Below, piece by piece: positions 1 to 9,229 of a DNA stretch of 64,000 nucleotides. The DNA lies in contig NZ_JAVKPH010000006.1 in the NCBI RefSeq assembly GCF_031432425.1, positions 135,670-199,669 of the forward strand. Direction: 5' to 3'. Below the pieces are notes generated by a model. That model did not search any database. It was given only the letters and a program-made list of their open reading frames with translations, and was not told where the DNA came from. The DNA is from Ruixingdingia sedimenti (GTDB lineage: Bacteria; Pseudomonadota; Alphaproteobacteria; Rhodobacterales; Rhodobacteraceae). Position 1 is the stretch's first letter; every line of letters starts with the position of its first letter. Made by a program: the position numbers and the translations under genes.

Positions 1-1359
1 GAACCGCCCGCCCCGGTGGCGGAACCGCGGGAAACGCTCGCCCAGTCCCGCGCGGCAGAGGCGCGGCTCACGCGCGGGGAACGGCAGGACATCCAGTCCG
101 CCCTGCGCTGGTTCGGCTTTTACGACGCGGCCATCGACGGCGCCTTCGGCCCGGGCACGCGGGCGGCGATTTCCGCATGGCAGCAGGCGGCGGGGCAGGA
201 CCCGACGGGCGTGCTGACGACGGCGCAGCATGCCGGGCTGGTCGGCGACTGGCGCGCGGTGCAGGCGGAACTGGGGTTGCAGAGCGTGACCGACGAACCC
301 GCCGGCATCACCATCGACCTGCCGATGGGGCTGGTGGAATTCGACCGCCACGCCGCCCCCTTCGCCCATTACATCCCCCGCAACGACAGCGGCGTGCGCG
401 TGCTGCTGATCAGCCAGCCGGGCGATCAGGCGGCGCTGTTCGGGCTTTACGACATGCTCCAGACGCTGGAAATCGTGCCGCCCTCGGGGCCGCGCGAACG
501 CCGGGCGCGCAATTTCGAGATCTCGGCGCTGGACATGCAGGTGGCCAGCTACAGCTATGCCGAACTGTCGGGCGGGCTGATCAAGGGCTTCATACTGGTC
601 TGGCGGCCCGAGGACGGCGCGCGCATGCAGCCGGTGCTGGAGGCGATGAAGACCAGTTTCAAATCCGCGGGCACCCGCGCGCTCGACCCCACCTCGATCC
701 CGCTGTCGGAGGATCACCGCGCCGGCATGGTCGCGGGGCTGGAGGCGCGCCGGCCGGTGCATGCGCGGTCGGGCTTCTATGTCGACGGTGCGGGCACGGT
801 GCTGACGGCGGTGGAAACGGTCGCGGGCTGCGGGCGCATCACGCTGGACGGCGGGCAGGAGGCGCAGGTGACGCTGGCAGACGCCACGCTCGGCATCGCG
901 GTGCTGCGGCCGCGCGCGACGCTGGCCCCGCAGGCCCATGCGCGTTTCGCGCCCGCCCTGCCGCGCCCGGGGGCAGAGGTGATGGTGGCGGGCTTTTCCT
1001 TCGGCACGGCGCTGGCGCAGCCCACGATGACCTTCGGCCGGTTCGAGGACGACAAGGGCCTGACCGGCGAACCCGGCCTCGCCCGCCTGTCGCTGAACCC
1101 GATGGAGGGCGACGCGGGCGGCGCGGTGCTGGATGCGGGCGGCGCGGTGATCGGCCTGCTGCGCCCCGCCCCCGCGGCGACGGACGGCCGCGTGCTGCCG
1201 CCCGAGGTCGCCTTCATCGCCCCCGCCCCCGCGATCGCCGAGGCGCTGCGCGCCGCCGGCATCGCGCCTGCCGAGGCCACCCGGCAAGGCGCGCTGGCGC
1301 CCGAGGATCTGGCCGCCATCGGCGGGCAGATGGCGGTGATGGTTTCCTGCTGGGAGTGA
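1..1359 (+). CDS. Peptidoglycan-binding / inactive trypsin-like protein, 5' end cut off
   Basis: The frame is open back to base 1, so the true start lies outside the window; the first in-window candidate is GTG at 16. Numbering from that GTG, residues ~20-75 form a peptidoglycan-binding type 1 domain (FGFYDAAIDGAFGPGTRAAI). Residues ~250-430 have the layout of a trypsin-like serine protease. The catalytic positions appear lost: the usual His of the TNAHV-type motif is Glu267 (LTAVETVAG), the Asp of the DLAVL-type motif is Gly293 (GIAVLRP), and the Ser of GDSGG is Ala367 (GDAGG). I infer a non-catalytic, probably periplasmic protein binding cell wall or a ligand. The fold assignment is by motif only. 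A double hairpin follows the stop. Confidence 0.75.
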   Translation, partial: EPPAPVAEPRETLAQSRAAEARLTRGERQDIQSALRWFGFYDAAIDGAFGPGTRAAISAWQQAAGQDPTGVLTTAQHAGLVGDWRAVQAELGLQSVTDEPAGITIDLPMGLVEFDRHAAPFAHYIPRNDSGVRVLLISQPGDQAALFGLYDMLQTLEIVPPSGPRERRARNFEISALDMQVASYSYAELSGGLIKGFILVWRPEDGARMQPVLEAMKTSFKSAGTRALDPTSIPLSEDHRAGMVAGLEARRPVHARSGFYVDGAGTVLTAVETVAGCGRITLDGGQEAQVTLADATLGIAVLRPRATLAPQAHARFAPALPRPGAEVMVAGFSFGTALAQPTMTFGRFEDDKGLTGEPGLARLSLNPMEGDAGGAVLDAGGAVIGLLRPAPAATDGRVLPPEVAFIAPAPAIAEALRAAGIAPAEATRQGALAPEDLAAIGGQMAVMVSCWE

Positions 1360-1515
1360 TGGGCGCGCGGTTCCGGGAAGGCTTGGTGGATGGCATCGTG
1401 CCGCCGCCGGGCCGGGCGGGATCGGGAAACGCACCGCGTTTCCCCCGCCCGTTCGCGCGACGGTGCCCCTAGGGGCGGTGATGTCGGGAATACCGGGTAG
1501 GCCAGCGCCTGCCCC

Positions 1516-1579
1516 GGCGGGCGAGAAGCGCCCGCCATGGGCGGGGCGGGCGCTGGCCGGGGGCTTGGGGCCCCCGGCC
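1516..1579. terminator. Two GC hairpins between convergent genes
   Basis: Hairpin 1 pairs 1516-1523 with 1529-1536 (GGCGGGCG / CGCCCGCC). Hairpin 2 pairs 1555-1564 with 1570-1579 (GGCCGGGGGC / GCCCCCGGCC), a perfect 10-bp stem with a 5-base loop. They lie in the 297-bp gap between the pseudoprotease and trkH, which converge here, so a bidirectional termination role is likely. There is no clear T run. Nothing else was recognised in the gap. Confidence 0.45.
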
Positions 1580-1656
1580 GGGGCAACTTCACGCGCAGGA
1601 TGTGGCGAAGGCACGCGCCTTCGCCAGTCAGAGCGGAGGGACCGGTCTTTATCCCC

Positions 1657-3114
1657 CTACCGGCCCCAGAACCGCGCCGTGAACAGCACATAGACCGACA
1701 GCAGTTCCAGCCGCCCCACCAGCATCCCCGCGATCATCAGCCATTTCGCCGCATCGGGAAACTGGTGCAGCGCCCCGGTCTGCCCCACCGCCGCACCCCA
1801 AGCCGGGCCGATATTGGCGATCGAGGTCCAGGCCGCAGTCAGCGCCGTGCGCGTCTGCAACCCGGTCATCGACAGCGCCACCGCCAGCACGCCGAAGCTC
1901 AGCACGAACAGCGTGAAGAACACGATGACCGAATTCACGATATCCGCATCCACCGGCCGGCCGTCATAGCGCACCGGCTGCACCGCATGGGGCGACAGCA
2001 GGCGGCGGATCTGGGTCTTTACCGCCTCGAACACGATCAGATAGCGGAACACCTTGACCGAACAGCCGGTCGATGACGTGCACCCCCCGATGAAACCCGC
2101 GATCATCAGCAGCACGAAGGCGAAGGGCCCCCAGCCCAGCACATCGGCGGACAGGAAACCCGTCCCGCTCCAGATCGAGACGGTGTTGAACAGCACCTCG
2201 CGCAGCGCGGTCAGCGGCGCGGCACCCAGCACCAGCACCCGATAGGCCACGATCATCGCCACCACATATCCCGTCCAGCGCAGATAGGCCCGCACCTGCG
2301 GGTCGCGCCAGAACGGCAGCCACGACCCCTGCGTCAACTGGACGAAACGGATGAACGGCAGGCTCGCCAGCACCATGAACACCGCCGCCGCATATTCCGC
2401 CGGCCCCGCGAACGCGGCGAAAGAGGCGTCGTAGGACGAAAACCCCCCGGTCGAAACGGTGGCCAGCGCATGCACCACCGCATCGAATCCCGACAGGCCG
2501 AGCGCGAGGAAACTGACCACGCAGGCCAGCGTCAGCCCGATGTAGATGCGGATCAGCGCGGCGGAAATGTCGAGCGCCCGGGGCAGGATCTTGCCCATGG
2601 TGTCGAACCCTTCCGAGCGGAAGAACTGCATCCCGCCCACCTTCATCACCGGCAAAAAGATCAGCGCCACGATGACGATGCCGAGCCCGCCGAGCCATTG
2701 CAGGATCCCCCGCCACAGGTTGGTGCCCTGCGGCAGGGCGTCGAGCCCGACGAAAACCGTGGCGCCGGTGGTGGTCATGCCCGACATCGCCTCGAACACC
2801 GCATCCGTCAGGTTTGCGCCCGGTTCCCCCAGCATGAAGGGCAGGCTGCCGAAAAGGGGCAGCATGACCCAGACCCCGGTGGTCAGCACGAAGGCCTGCC
2901 GCACCGTCAGGCTGCGCGCCGCATTGGCGCAGGCCAGCGCCAGCAGCGCGCCCGCCAGTATGGTGATGACGGCGGATTGCAGGAAAGCCTGCCAGTGCCC
3001 GTTGCCGGTGGCCAGATCCAGCGCCATCGGAAACAGCATCGCCGCCCCCAGGGTGGCGATCAGCAGGCCGATGACATATCCGACGGGGCGCAGGTCGATC
3101 ATGCGCCAAGCCAT
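1657..3114 (-). CDS. trkH: TrkH-family potassium uptake membrane subunit
   Basis: This is the K+-translocating membrane subunit of a Trk system, which works with a cytosolic NAD-binding TrkA partner not present here. The protein is about 485 aa and highly hydrophobic. It has four pore-loop signatures in order: TTTGATVF, VSTGGFSSYD, IWSGTGFLS and GGCTSSTGCSVKVFR, matching the four-fold pseudosymmetric TrkH/KtrB pore. I chose the ATG at 3114 because a G-rich stretch precedes it; ATG at 3102 (MIDLRPVGY) is an alternative, and the TTG at 3138 is unlikely. The gene stands alone, with a repeat copy and then folE2 upstream. Confidence 0.93.
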   Translation of the reverse strand: MAWRMIDLRPVGYVIGLLIATLGAAMLFPMALDLATGNGHWQAFLQSAVITILAGALLALACANAARSLTVRQAFVLTTGVWVMLPLFGSLPFMLGEPGANLTDAVFEAMSGMTTTGATVFVGLDALPQGTNLWRGILQWLGGLGIVIVALIFLPVMKVGGMQFFRSEGFDTMGKILPRALDISAALIRIYIGLTLACVVSFLALGLSGFDAVVHALATVSTGGFSSYDASFAAFAGPAEYAAAVFMVLASLPFIRFVQLTQGSWLPFWRDPQVRAYLRWTGYVVAMIVAYRVLVLGAAPLTALREVLFNTVSIWSGTGFLSADVLGWGPFAFVLLMIAGFIGGCTSSTGCSVKVFRYLIVFEAVKTQIRRLLSPHAVQPVRYDGRPVDADIVNSVIVFFTLFVLSFGVLAVALSMTGLQTRTALTAAWTSIANIGPAWGAAVGQTGALHQFPDAAKWLMIAGMLVGRLELLSVYVLFTARFWGR

Positions 3115-3191
3115 CCCCCGCCGCCCCGCGCCTGTCAACGGTGGCCGAAGGGGGCCATGCCGGCCGCTCCTGCCCGGCGGCGGTGCCGGTG

Positions 3192-3238
3192 GGGGCCGCA
3201 GCAGCCTCCGGCGGGGATATTTTGGTCACGGTGAAAGA
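3192..3238 (+). repeat. Intergenic repeat, copy 1
   Basis: It carries the core GCCTCCGGCGGGGATATTT followed by a divergent tail (TGGTCACGGTGAAAG). It lies in the 213-bp space between folE2 and trkH, both on the minus strand, so unlike most copies it does not follow a same-strand gene end. Confidence 0.7.
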
Positions 3239-3327
3239 CCAAGGCGCGCCTTACGGCAAACCGCGTTTGCCGCAGGGGCCAAAGGATGCAGCAATGCATG
3301 CCGGGGCCCGCCCCGGCCTGCCCGCCC

Positions 3328-4419
<1,092 letters not shown>

Positions 4420-4579
4420 CGCGCCTCTCCTTCCTGTGCTGAGCGGCAGAGTCAGATTTAGGCTTTCTGCCGCCGGGATCCAAGCCGTTAGCGCCGGTCG
4501 CGGGCCGGGCCGGGGCGAATCCTTGACGCGGCGGCCCCGGCGGCGCCATCTGGCCCAAAACCCTGCCGGTTGCGAGGCC

Positions 4580-5200
4580 ATGATGCTGCAAGATGCCGTG
4601 CTTTACGGTCACCCCGATTCGGGACATGCCTGCAAGGCCGCCTTCGCGCTGGCGCTGGCAGGGGTCCCGCACCGCAGGGTGCGGGTGGACATCTGGGCCC
4701 CGCCCGAAACCCGGCCCGCCGAATTCCGCGCCGCCAGCCCCTTTGCCGAAGTGCCCTGCCTCGTGACCGGGGGCGCGGCGCTGGTGCAATCGGCGTCGAT
4801 CCTGCACGAGATCGCGACCCGCACCGGCCGCCTCGGGGGCGCGGATGCGCAGGGCATGATCCGCCAGCGCGAGATCCTGTTCTGGGAAGCGAACCGCATC
4901 GGCATGTGCCTGCCGCAACTGATCGAATCGCGCCGCCCCGGCGCCGGCCCCTTCCCGCCCGGCGCGGTGGACTGGCTGCGCGCCCGCCACGCGGTCGATG
5001 CCGCGCGGTTCGAACGCCTGATCGGCGCCGCCCCCTTCCTTGCCGGCGCCGCCCCCGGCATCGCCGATTGCGCCGTCTTCGGCTATGCGCAATGGCACGA
5101 CCGCGCCGGCGTCACCCCCGGCCCCCGCATGGCCGACTGGCTTGCCCGCATGCGCGCGCTGCCCGAATACCGCCCGCCCGAAGCATGGTTCCCGGCCTGA
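4580..5200 (+). CDS. Glutathione S-transferase family protein
   Basis: A 206-aa cytosolic GST-like protein. The N-terminal thioredoxin-like half begins LYGHPDSGHACKAAFALAL and contains the GSH-binding region EVPCLV...LVQSASILHEIA, in which SAS replaces the usual E-S-x pattern. The C-terminal helical half ends PPEAWFPA. The start at 4580 gives MMLQDAVLYGH; the longer frame upstream looks non-coding. The substrate is unknown. The gene runs divergently from folE2 across about 160 bp and converges on metZ. Confidence 0.8.
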   Translation: MMLQDAVLYGHPDSGHACKAAFALALAGVPHRRVRVDIWAPPETRPAEFRAASPFAEVPCLVTGGAALVQSASILHEIATRTGRLGGADAQGMIRQREILFWEANRIGMCLPQLIESRRPGAGPFPPGAVDWLRARHAVDAARFERLIGAAPFLAGAAPGIADCAVFGYAQWHDRAGVTPGPRMADWLARMRALPEYRPPEAWFPA

Positions 5201-5225
5201 GCCCATTCCCGGCGTTGGTGCGGGT

Positions 5226-5275
5226 GGAGGGCGCAGCGGCCTCCGGCGGGGATATTTAAGGACAGAAAATGAACA
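5226..5275 (+). repeat. Intergenic repeat, copy 2
   Basis: Core GCCTCCGGCGGGGATATTTA with the AGGACAGAAAATGAA tail. It starts 25 bp after the GST stop, on the same strand, and faces copy 3. Confidence 0.8.
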
Positions 5276-5306
5276 GGGCTTCTTCCGCTTGAGGAAGGGT
5301 GTCGGG

Positions 5307-5405
5307 CTTCATCTTGCCCCAAATACTCCGGGGGCGCCGACGGGTAGCGCCACTGGTTCGAGAACCAGAAGGCGCGGGGCTGGCCCCCGGCGCCGCCCTC
5401 GCCAC
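5307..5405 (-). repeat. Intergenic repeat, copy 3, long form
   Basis: On the minus strand this reads GC-rich arm, then CTGGTTC-TC-GAACCAG dyad (5352-5367), then GGAGTATTTGGGGCAAGATG. It follows the metZ stop. The dyad section is shared almost unchanged with copy 15. Confidence 0.75.
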
Positions 5406-5417
5406 CGCGCGGAACGG

Positions 5418-6602
5418 TCAGATCCTGTCCAGCGCCTGCCGCAGGTCCGCGATCAGGTCGCCCGCATCCTCCAGCCCCACCGACAGCCGGATCAGCCCCG
5501 GCGTGATGCCGAGCCGGGCCTTCTGGTCGTCGGGCAGGCGCTGATGGGTGGTGGTCGCCGGATGGGTGGCGATCGACTTCGCATCGCCGAGGTTGTTGGA
5601 AATCAGCACGATCTTCAGCGCGTTCATGAAACGGAAGGCGGCCTCTTTGCCCGCGGCGATGTCGAAGGTGACGATGGTGCCGCCTTCCTCCATCTGTTCG
5701 CGCGCCAGCGCATGTTGCGGGTGGCCGGGCAGGTGCGGATAGATCACGCGCGACAGCCGCCTGTCGCCGTCCAGCGCGGCGGCGATGCGCGCGGCGCTGT
5801 CCGACATCGCCCGGCAGCGCAGGTCGAGCGTCACCATGCCGTTCAGCATCACCCAGGCGTTGAACGGGCTCATCGCGCCGCCGGTGTGCTTCATGTAGGT
5901 TTCGACCGTCTTGCGGATGAACTCGCGCCGTCCGCAGATCACGCCGCCGAGCGCGCGGCCCTGGCCGTCGATATGTTTGGTGGTGGAATAGACCACCACA
6001 TCCGCCCCGAGTTCCGCCGCGCGCGAATAGACCGGCGTCGCGAATACGTTGTCGGCGACGACCAGCGCGCCCGCCGCATGGGCGATGTCGGCCACCGCGC
6101 GGATGTCGATCACCTCCAGCGTGGGGTTGGAGATGGTCTCGAAAAACACCGCCTTGGTCACGCCGGGCCGCACCGCGGCGCGCCACTGGTCCAGATCGGT
6201 GCCGTCGACGAACGTCACCTCGACCCCGTAGCGGCCAAGCACCTCTTCGAGGATATAAAGACACGACCCGAAGAGCGCACGCGCCGACACCACATGGTCC
6301 CCCGCGCGCAGCATCGACACCAGCGCGCCGTTCACCGCCGCCATGCCGGATGCGGCGGCGAAGGCATCCTCGGTGCCCTCCAGCGCGGCGATGCGGTCCT
6401 CGAACATGCGCACGGTGGGGTTGCCGTAGCGGGCGTAGATGAATTCATCCTCTCCCGCCTTGATGAAGCGCGCCTCGGCGGCCTCGGCGGAAGGGTAGGC
6501 GAAGCCCTGCGTCAGAAAGATCGCCTCGGCCATCTCGCCGTACTGGCTGCGGCGGACGCCTTCGTGGACCAGTTTCGTGCGCGTCTTCCAGTCTTTCGTC
6601 AT
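5418..6602 (-). CDS. metZ: O-succinylhomoserine sulfhydrylase
   Basis: A PLP enzyme of the Cys/Met-metabolism family (394 aa) that makes homocysteine from an O-acylhomoserine and sulfide. The PLP lysine lies in VVYSTTKHIDGQG. The substrate-binding segments YARYGNPTV and AAASGMAAVNGAL and the C-terminal GLIRLSVGLEDAGDL are present. I call MetZ rather than MetB, MetC or a homocysteine synthase from overall similarity and because alphaproteobacterial metZ typically carries SAM-II riboswitch control, as here. The leader contains promoter, SAM-II aptamer and terminator. The ATG at 6602 follows GGAAGGACACCGCG. Confidence 0.93.
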   Translation of the reverse strand: MTKDWKTRTKLVHEGVRRSQYGEMAEAIFLTQGFAYPSAEAAEARFIKAGEDEFIYARYGNPTVRMFEDRIAALEGTEDAFAAASGMAAVNGALVSMLRAGDHVVSARALFGSCLYILEEVLGRYGVEVTFVDGTDLDQWRAAVRPGVTKAVFFETISNPTLEVIDIRAVADIAHAAGALVVADNVFATPVYSRAAELGADVVVYSTTKHIDGQGRALGGVICGRREFIRKTVETYMKHTGGAMSPFNAWVMLNGMVTLDLRCRAMSDSAARIAAALDGDRRLSRVIYPHLPGHPQHALAREQMEEGGTIVTFDIAAGKEAAFRFMNALKIVLISNNLGDAKSIATHPATTTHQRLPDDQKARLGITPGLIRLSVGLEDAGDLIADLRQALDRI

Positions 6603-6620
6603 CGCGGTGTCCTTCCACGC

Positions 6621-6653
6621 AAAAGCCCCGGACGCATCCGAGGCGCCGGGGCT
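6621..6653 (-). terminator. Intrinsic terminator in the metZ leader
   Basis: On the minus strand AGCCCCGG pairs with CCGGGGCT (6646-6653 with 6624-6631), followed immediately by TTTT. It lies between the SAM-II aptamer and the metZ start codon, so it is the probable expression platform, ending transcription when SAM is bound. Confidence 0.75.
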
Positions 6654-6667
6654 GGGCTGGCCGGGGC

Positions 6668-6722
6668 TCCTCTTTAGCGGCTTGTTTTACGTGGCCCGCA
6701 ATCCGGAAACAAAGCACCACCC
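6668..6722 (-). promoter_or_regulatory. SAM-II riboswitch aptamer of metZ
   Basis: On the minus strand the element begins GGGTGGTGCTTTG, closes a P1 helix with GGCCACG, carries the loop TTGC and ends in the family hallmark GCTAAAGAGGAG, which forms the pseudoknot. This matches the SAM-II (metA-type) architecture: short stem, A/U-rich junction, GCUAAA near the 3' end. SAM binding should lower metZ expression. A terminator follows directly. Confidence 0.85.
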
Positions 6723-6727
6723 TTTGC

Positions 6728-6756
6728 GCGATACGCCTGACGCGGGCCAAGGTCAA
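6728..6756 (-). promoter_or_regulatory. Sigma-70-like promoter of metZ
   Basis: TTGACC (6751-6756) and TATCGC (6728-6733) are separated by exactly 17 bp. The predicted start falls at about 6721, so the transcript would begin with the riboswitch aptamer itself. Confidence 0.6.
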
Positions 6757-6762
6757 CCGGGG

Positions 6763-7134
6763 TCAGGGCAGGGCGGCGCCCTCGGGCGTGTCCTGGCTGT
6801 AGAGGTTGACCCACCCCGCCCCCTGCCGCTGCCAGAGCGAGGCGACATACATCGCCTCTTCGGCCGCCTGCCCGGGCCGGGTGAACACCGCGCGATAGGC
6901 CAGCAGGCCGAGCGCGGGGCCAAGGTCCATCGCCTGCGGGGCCTCGATCCGCCAGGCGGTGACGGCAGGGCCCCGGGCCAGGGCCGCGGCATGCGCCTCG
7001 CGCCCGGCAAAGCCCGCAGGCGACAGGCCGAGGAACCCGGGCGCCAGCAGCGCCGCATCCGCCGCGGCATCGCCTGCGGCCATCGCGTGCCAGACGCGGC
7101 GTTCCATCTCCAGCAACTCGTCGCGCAGTGCCAT
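6763..7134 (-). CDS. NTF2-like (SnoaL/DUF4440) small protein
   Basis: A 123-aa protein with the pattern of the NTF2-like alpha+beta cone fold: an N-terminal helix (LRDELLEMERRVWHAMAAGD), a middle region around LLAPGFLGLSPAGF, and C-terminal strands ending AMYVASLWQRQGAGWVNLYSQ. Related proteins serve as scaffolds, ketosteroid-isomerase-like enzymes or stress proteins, so no function can be stated. The ATG at 7134 lies within a much longer minus frame whose upstream part is only the shadow of the hydrolase on the other strand. The metZ promoter starts just past its end. Confidence 0.7.
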   Translation of the reverse strand: MALRDELLEMERRVWHAMAAGDAAADAALLAPGFLGLSPAGFAGREAHAAALARGPAVTAWRIEAPQAMDLGPALGLLAYRAVFTRPGQAAEEAMYVASLWQRQGAGWVNLYSQDTPEGAALP

Positions 7135-7278
7135 CGGGGTCTCCGTCCTTCTGACGGCAGGATGCGGCGGGGCGGCGGGAAAGCCAAGCCCGTCATGGCC
7201 TTGCCACCCCCATGTCATCGCCCTGTTGCGCGGATCGAGGATGCTGCGGCGCAGAAAGAGGCGGCTCCGGGGGTGGGC

Positions 7279-8148
7279 ATGGCGGTGGTGCGGATCACGG
7301 CGGGGGAGGGGGGTCCGCAGGGGCTGGCGGCCTTGGCCCCGGCGCTGGCGGGCCTGCCGGGGGGTGCGCCGGTGGCGGTGCTGGTGCATGGCTACCGCTA
7401 TGCGCCCGGCCACCCGCGGGACTGCCCGCATGACGACATCCTCGCGCCCGAAGGGGCGGCCAGCTGGCCGCGGGGCCTGGGGCTGGCGGGGCAGGGCGGG
7501 CTGGCGGTCTGTTTCGGCTGGCAGGCGCGCGGCGGGCTGCATGCGGCCTATGGCCGGGCGGGGGCGGCGGGGCAGGCGCTGGCGGATCTGGTCGCCCATC
7601 TGCGGACGGTGGCGCCCGGGCAGCGGATCGCGCTGATGGGCCACAGCCTGGGCGCGCGGGTGGTGCTGTCGGCGCTGGCCGCGCTGCCCGCGGGCGCGGC
7701 GGATCTGGCGATCCTTCTGGCGCCCGCGGAACTGGCCGGGCCCGGGGCGGCGGCGCTGGCCGCACCCGCCGCGCGGGGCCTGCCGGTGATCCATGTCACC
7801 AGCGCGGAAAACGCGCTGTTCGAGCGCGGCTTCGGCCTGCTGATGGGGGCCGCGCCGATCGGGCTGGCGCCGGTGCGGCATCCGGGGTGGATCGACCTGC
7901 GGCTCGACGATCCCGCGGTGCTGGCGGCGCTGGCGCGGCTCGGCCATCCGGTGGGCCCGCGCGCCGCGCGCATCTGCCACCACAGCAGCTATACCCGCCC
8001 CGGGGCGCTGGCCCTTCAGGGCGCGCTGATCGCCGGCCGCCTTGGTCCCGGCGCGCTGCGCGACGCGCTGCCCGCAGCCGCCCCTCGCCCGCCGCGCTGG
8101 CGGCTGCCGGGTCTGGGCGGCGGGATGGGCGCGTTTTCGCGTGCCTGA
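7279..8148 (+). CDS. Alpha/beta hydrolase
   Basis: A 289-aa protein with the alpha/beta-hydrolase signature: oxyanion strand VAVLVHGYRY and nucleophile elbow LMGHSLGARVV (Ser in GHSLG). A conserved late segment, ICHHSSYTRPGA, probably supplies the catalytic His. It is extremely rich in Ala, Gly and Arg. The substrate is unknown; the family covers esterases, lipases and haloperoxidase-like enzymes. The start at 7279 (MAVVRITAGEGG) follows CCGGGGGTGGGC. It runs divergently from the NTF2-like gene across 144 bp. Confidence 0.8.
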   Translation: MAVVRITAGEGGPQGLAALAPALAGLPGGAPVAVLVHGYRYAPGHPRDCPHDDILAPEGAASWPRGLGLAGQGGLAVCFGWQARGGLHAAYGRAGAAGQALADLVAHLRTVAPGQRIALMGHSLGARVVLSALAALPAGAADLAILLAPAELAGPGAAALAAPAARGLPVIHVTSAENALFERGFGLLMGAAPIGLAPVRHPGWIDLRLDDPAVLAALARLGHPVGPRAARICHHSSYTRPGALALQGALIAGRLGPGALRDALPAAAPRPPRWRLPGLGGGMGAFSRA

Positions 8149-8205
8149 GCCTTGCACCCCCCGGCCGCCGGGTGCACCCTGACGCCGCGAACCGGAGGAC
8201 ATGCC

Positions 8206-8910
8206 ATGACGACCCCCATCGATCTTTACTACTGGCCCACGCCGAACGGCTGGAAGATCACCATCGCGCTGGAGGAAATGGGCCTGCCCTATGCGGTGCA
8301 TCTGGTGAACATCGGTGCGGGCGAACAGTTCGCGCCCGATTTCCTGGCGATATCCCCCAACAACCGCATGCCCGCCATCGTGGACCCCGAAGGCCCCGGC
8401 GGCGCGCCGGTGTCGATCTTCGAATCCGGCGCGATTCTGCAATACCTCGCCCGCAAGACGGGGCAGTTCTACGGCGCGACGGAACGCGACCGGATCGCGG
8501 TGGACCAGTGGCTGATGTGGCAGATGGGCGGCGTCGGCCCGATGGCGGGGCAGGCGCACCATTTCCTGACCTATGCGCCGGAAATGGACCCGCCCCAGGT
8601 GCTGCCCTATGCGCAGGACCGCTACCGGCGCGAGGTCGCGCGGCTTTACGGCGTGCTGGACCGGCAACTGGCGAAGGCGGAATTCGTGGCGGGCGACTTC
8701 CTGTCGATCGCCGACATGGCGATCTGGCCCTGGGCGATGTTGTGGGAACGCCAGCAGCAGGTGCTGGATGACAAGCCCGACCTCGCCCGCTGGCTCGACG
8801 CGCTGGCCGCCCGCCCGGGGTTCCGGCGCGGTAAGGCGGTGGCAGAGGACCGCCGCCGCCAGGGCGCGATGAGCAGCGCGGAACAGAAGGTGTTGTTCCG
8901 GCAGAAGTGA
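8206..8910 (+). CDS. Glutathione S-transferase, YghU/Ure2p-like
   Basis: A 234-aa GST. The N-terminal thioredoxin-like domain opens IDLYYWPTPNGWKITIALEE and contains ISPNNRMPAIVDPEG and the GSH-binding FESGAILQYLARKTG. The C-terminal domain has WLMWQMGGVGPMAGQ, typical of the nu-class (YghU/YfcG) disulfide-bond oxidoreductase-like GSTs. The ATG at 8206 is preceded by GGAGGACATGCC; an out-of-frame ATG at 8201 lies between. Copies 4 and 5 of the intergenic repeat follow. Confidence 0.9.
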   Translation: MTTPIDLYYWPTPNGWKITIALEEMGLPYAVHLVNIGAGEQFAPDFLAISPNNRMPAIVDPEGPGGAPVSIFESGAILQYLARKTGQFYGATERDRIAVDQWLMWQMGGVGPMAGQAHHFLTYAPEMDPPQVLPYAQDRYRREVARLYGVLDRQLAKAEFVAGDFLSIADMAIWPWAMLWERQQQVLDDKPDLARWLDALAARPGFRRGKAVAEDRRRQGAMSSAEQKVLFRQK

Positions 8911-8950
8911 GGATGCCGGGGCGGCCCTCTTTGCCCGGCTTCCGGGCTGG

Positions 8951-8998
8951 TGGAGGGGGCGGGCGCCTCCGGCGGGAGTATTTACGGCAAGATGAAGC
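8951..8998 (+). repeat. Intergenic repeat, copy 4
   Basis: GCCTCCGGCGGGAGTATTTA with the tail CGGCAAGATGAAG. First of three copies that fill the 319-bp gap between the GST gene and yciB; no gene is visible in this gap. Confidence 0.75.
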
Positions 8999-9057
8999 GG
9001 CGTGGCCCGGTTTTCCGGCCCCGGTCCTCCCTGTCGGCCGCCGGCCCGGCGTTCGTG

Positions 9058-9099
9058 CCGGGGGCGCTCCGCGCGGGAGTATTTGGGAAAAGGTGAAGC
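9058..9099 (+). repeat. Intergenic repeat, copy 5
   Basis: A decayed copy: GCGCGGGAGTATTTGGG followed by AAAAGGTGAAG. Same orientation as copy 4. Confidence 0.6.
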
Positions 9100-9124
9100 C
9101 GCACCGCCGTTTCGGGAACGCGCC

Positions 9125-9170
9125 GCATCTTCAGGCTGGACCTAAATATCCCCGCCGGAGGCCCCCGCCC
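9125..9170 (-). repeat. Intergenic repeat, copy 6
   Basis: On the minus strand GCCTCCGGCGGGGATATTTA followed by GGTCCAGCCTGAAGATG. It follows yciB on its strand and faces copies 4 and 5. Confidence 0.7.
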
Positions 9171-9229
9171 TTTCCGCCGGGCCGGACGCCGGGCGGAAGG
9201 CGCGGGCGGTGTCGGCCGGGGCCGCCCCT

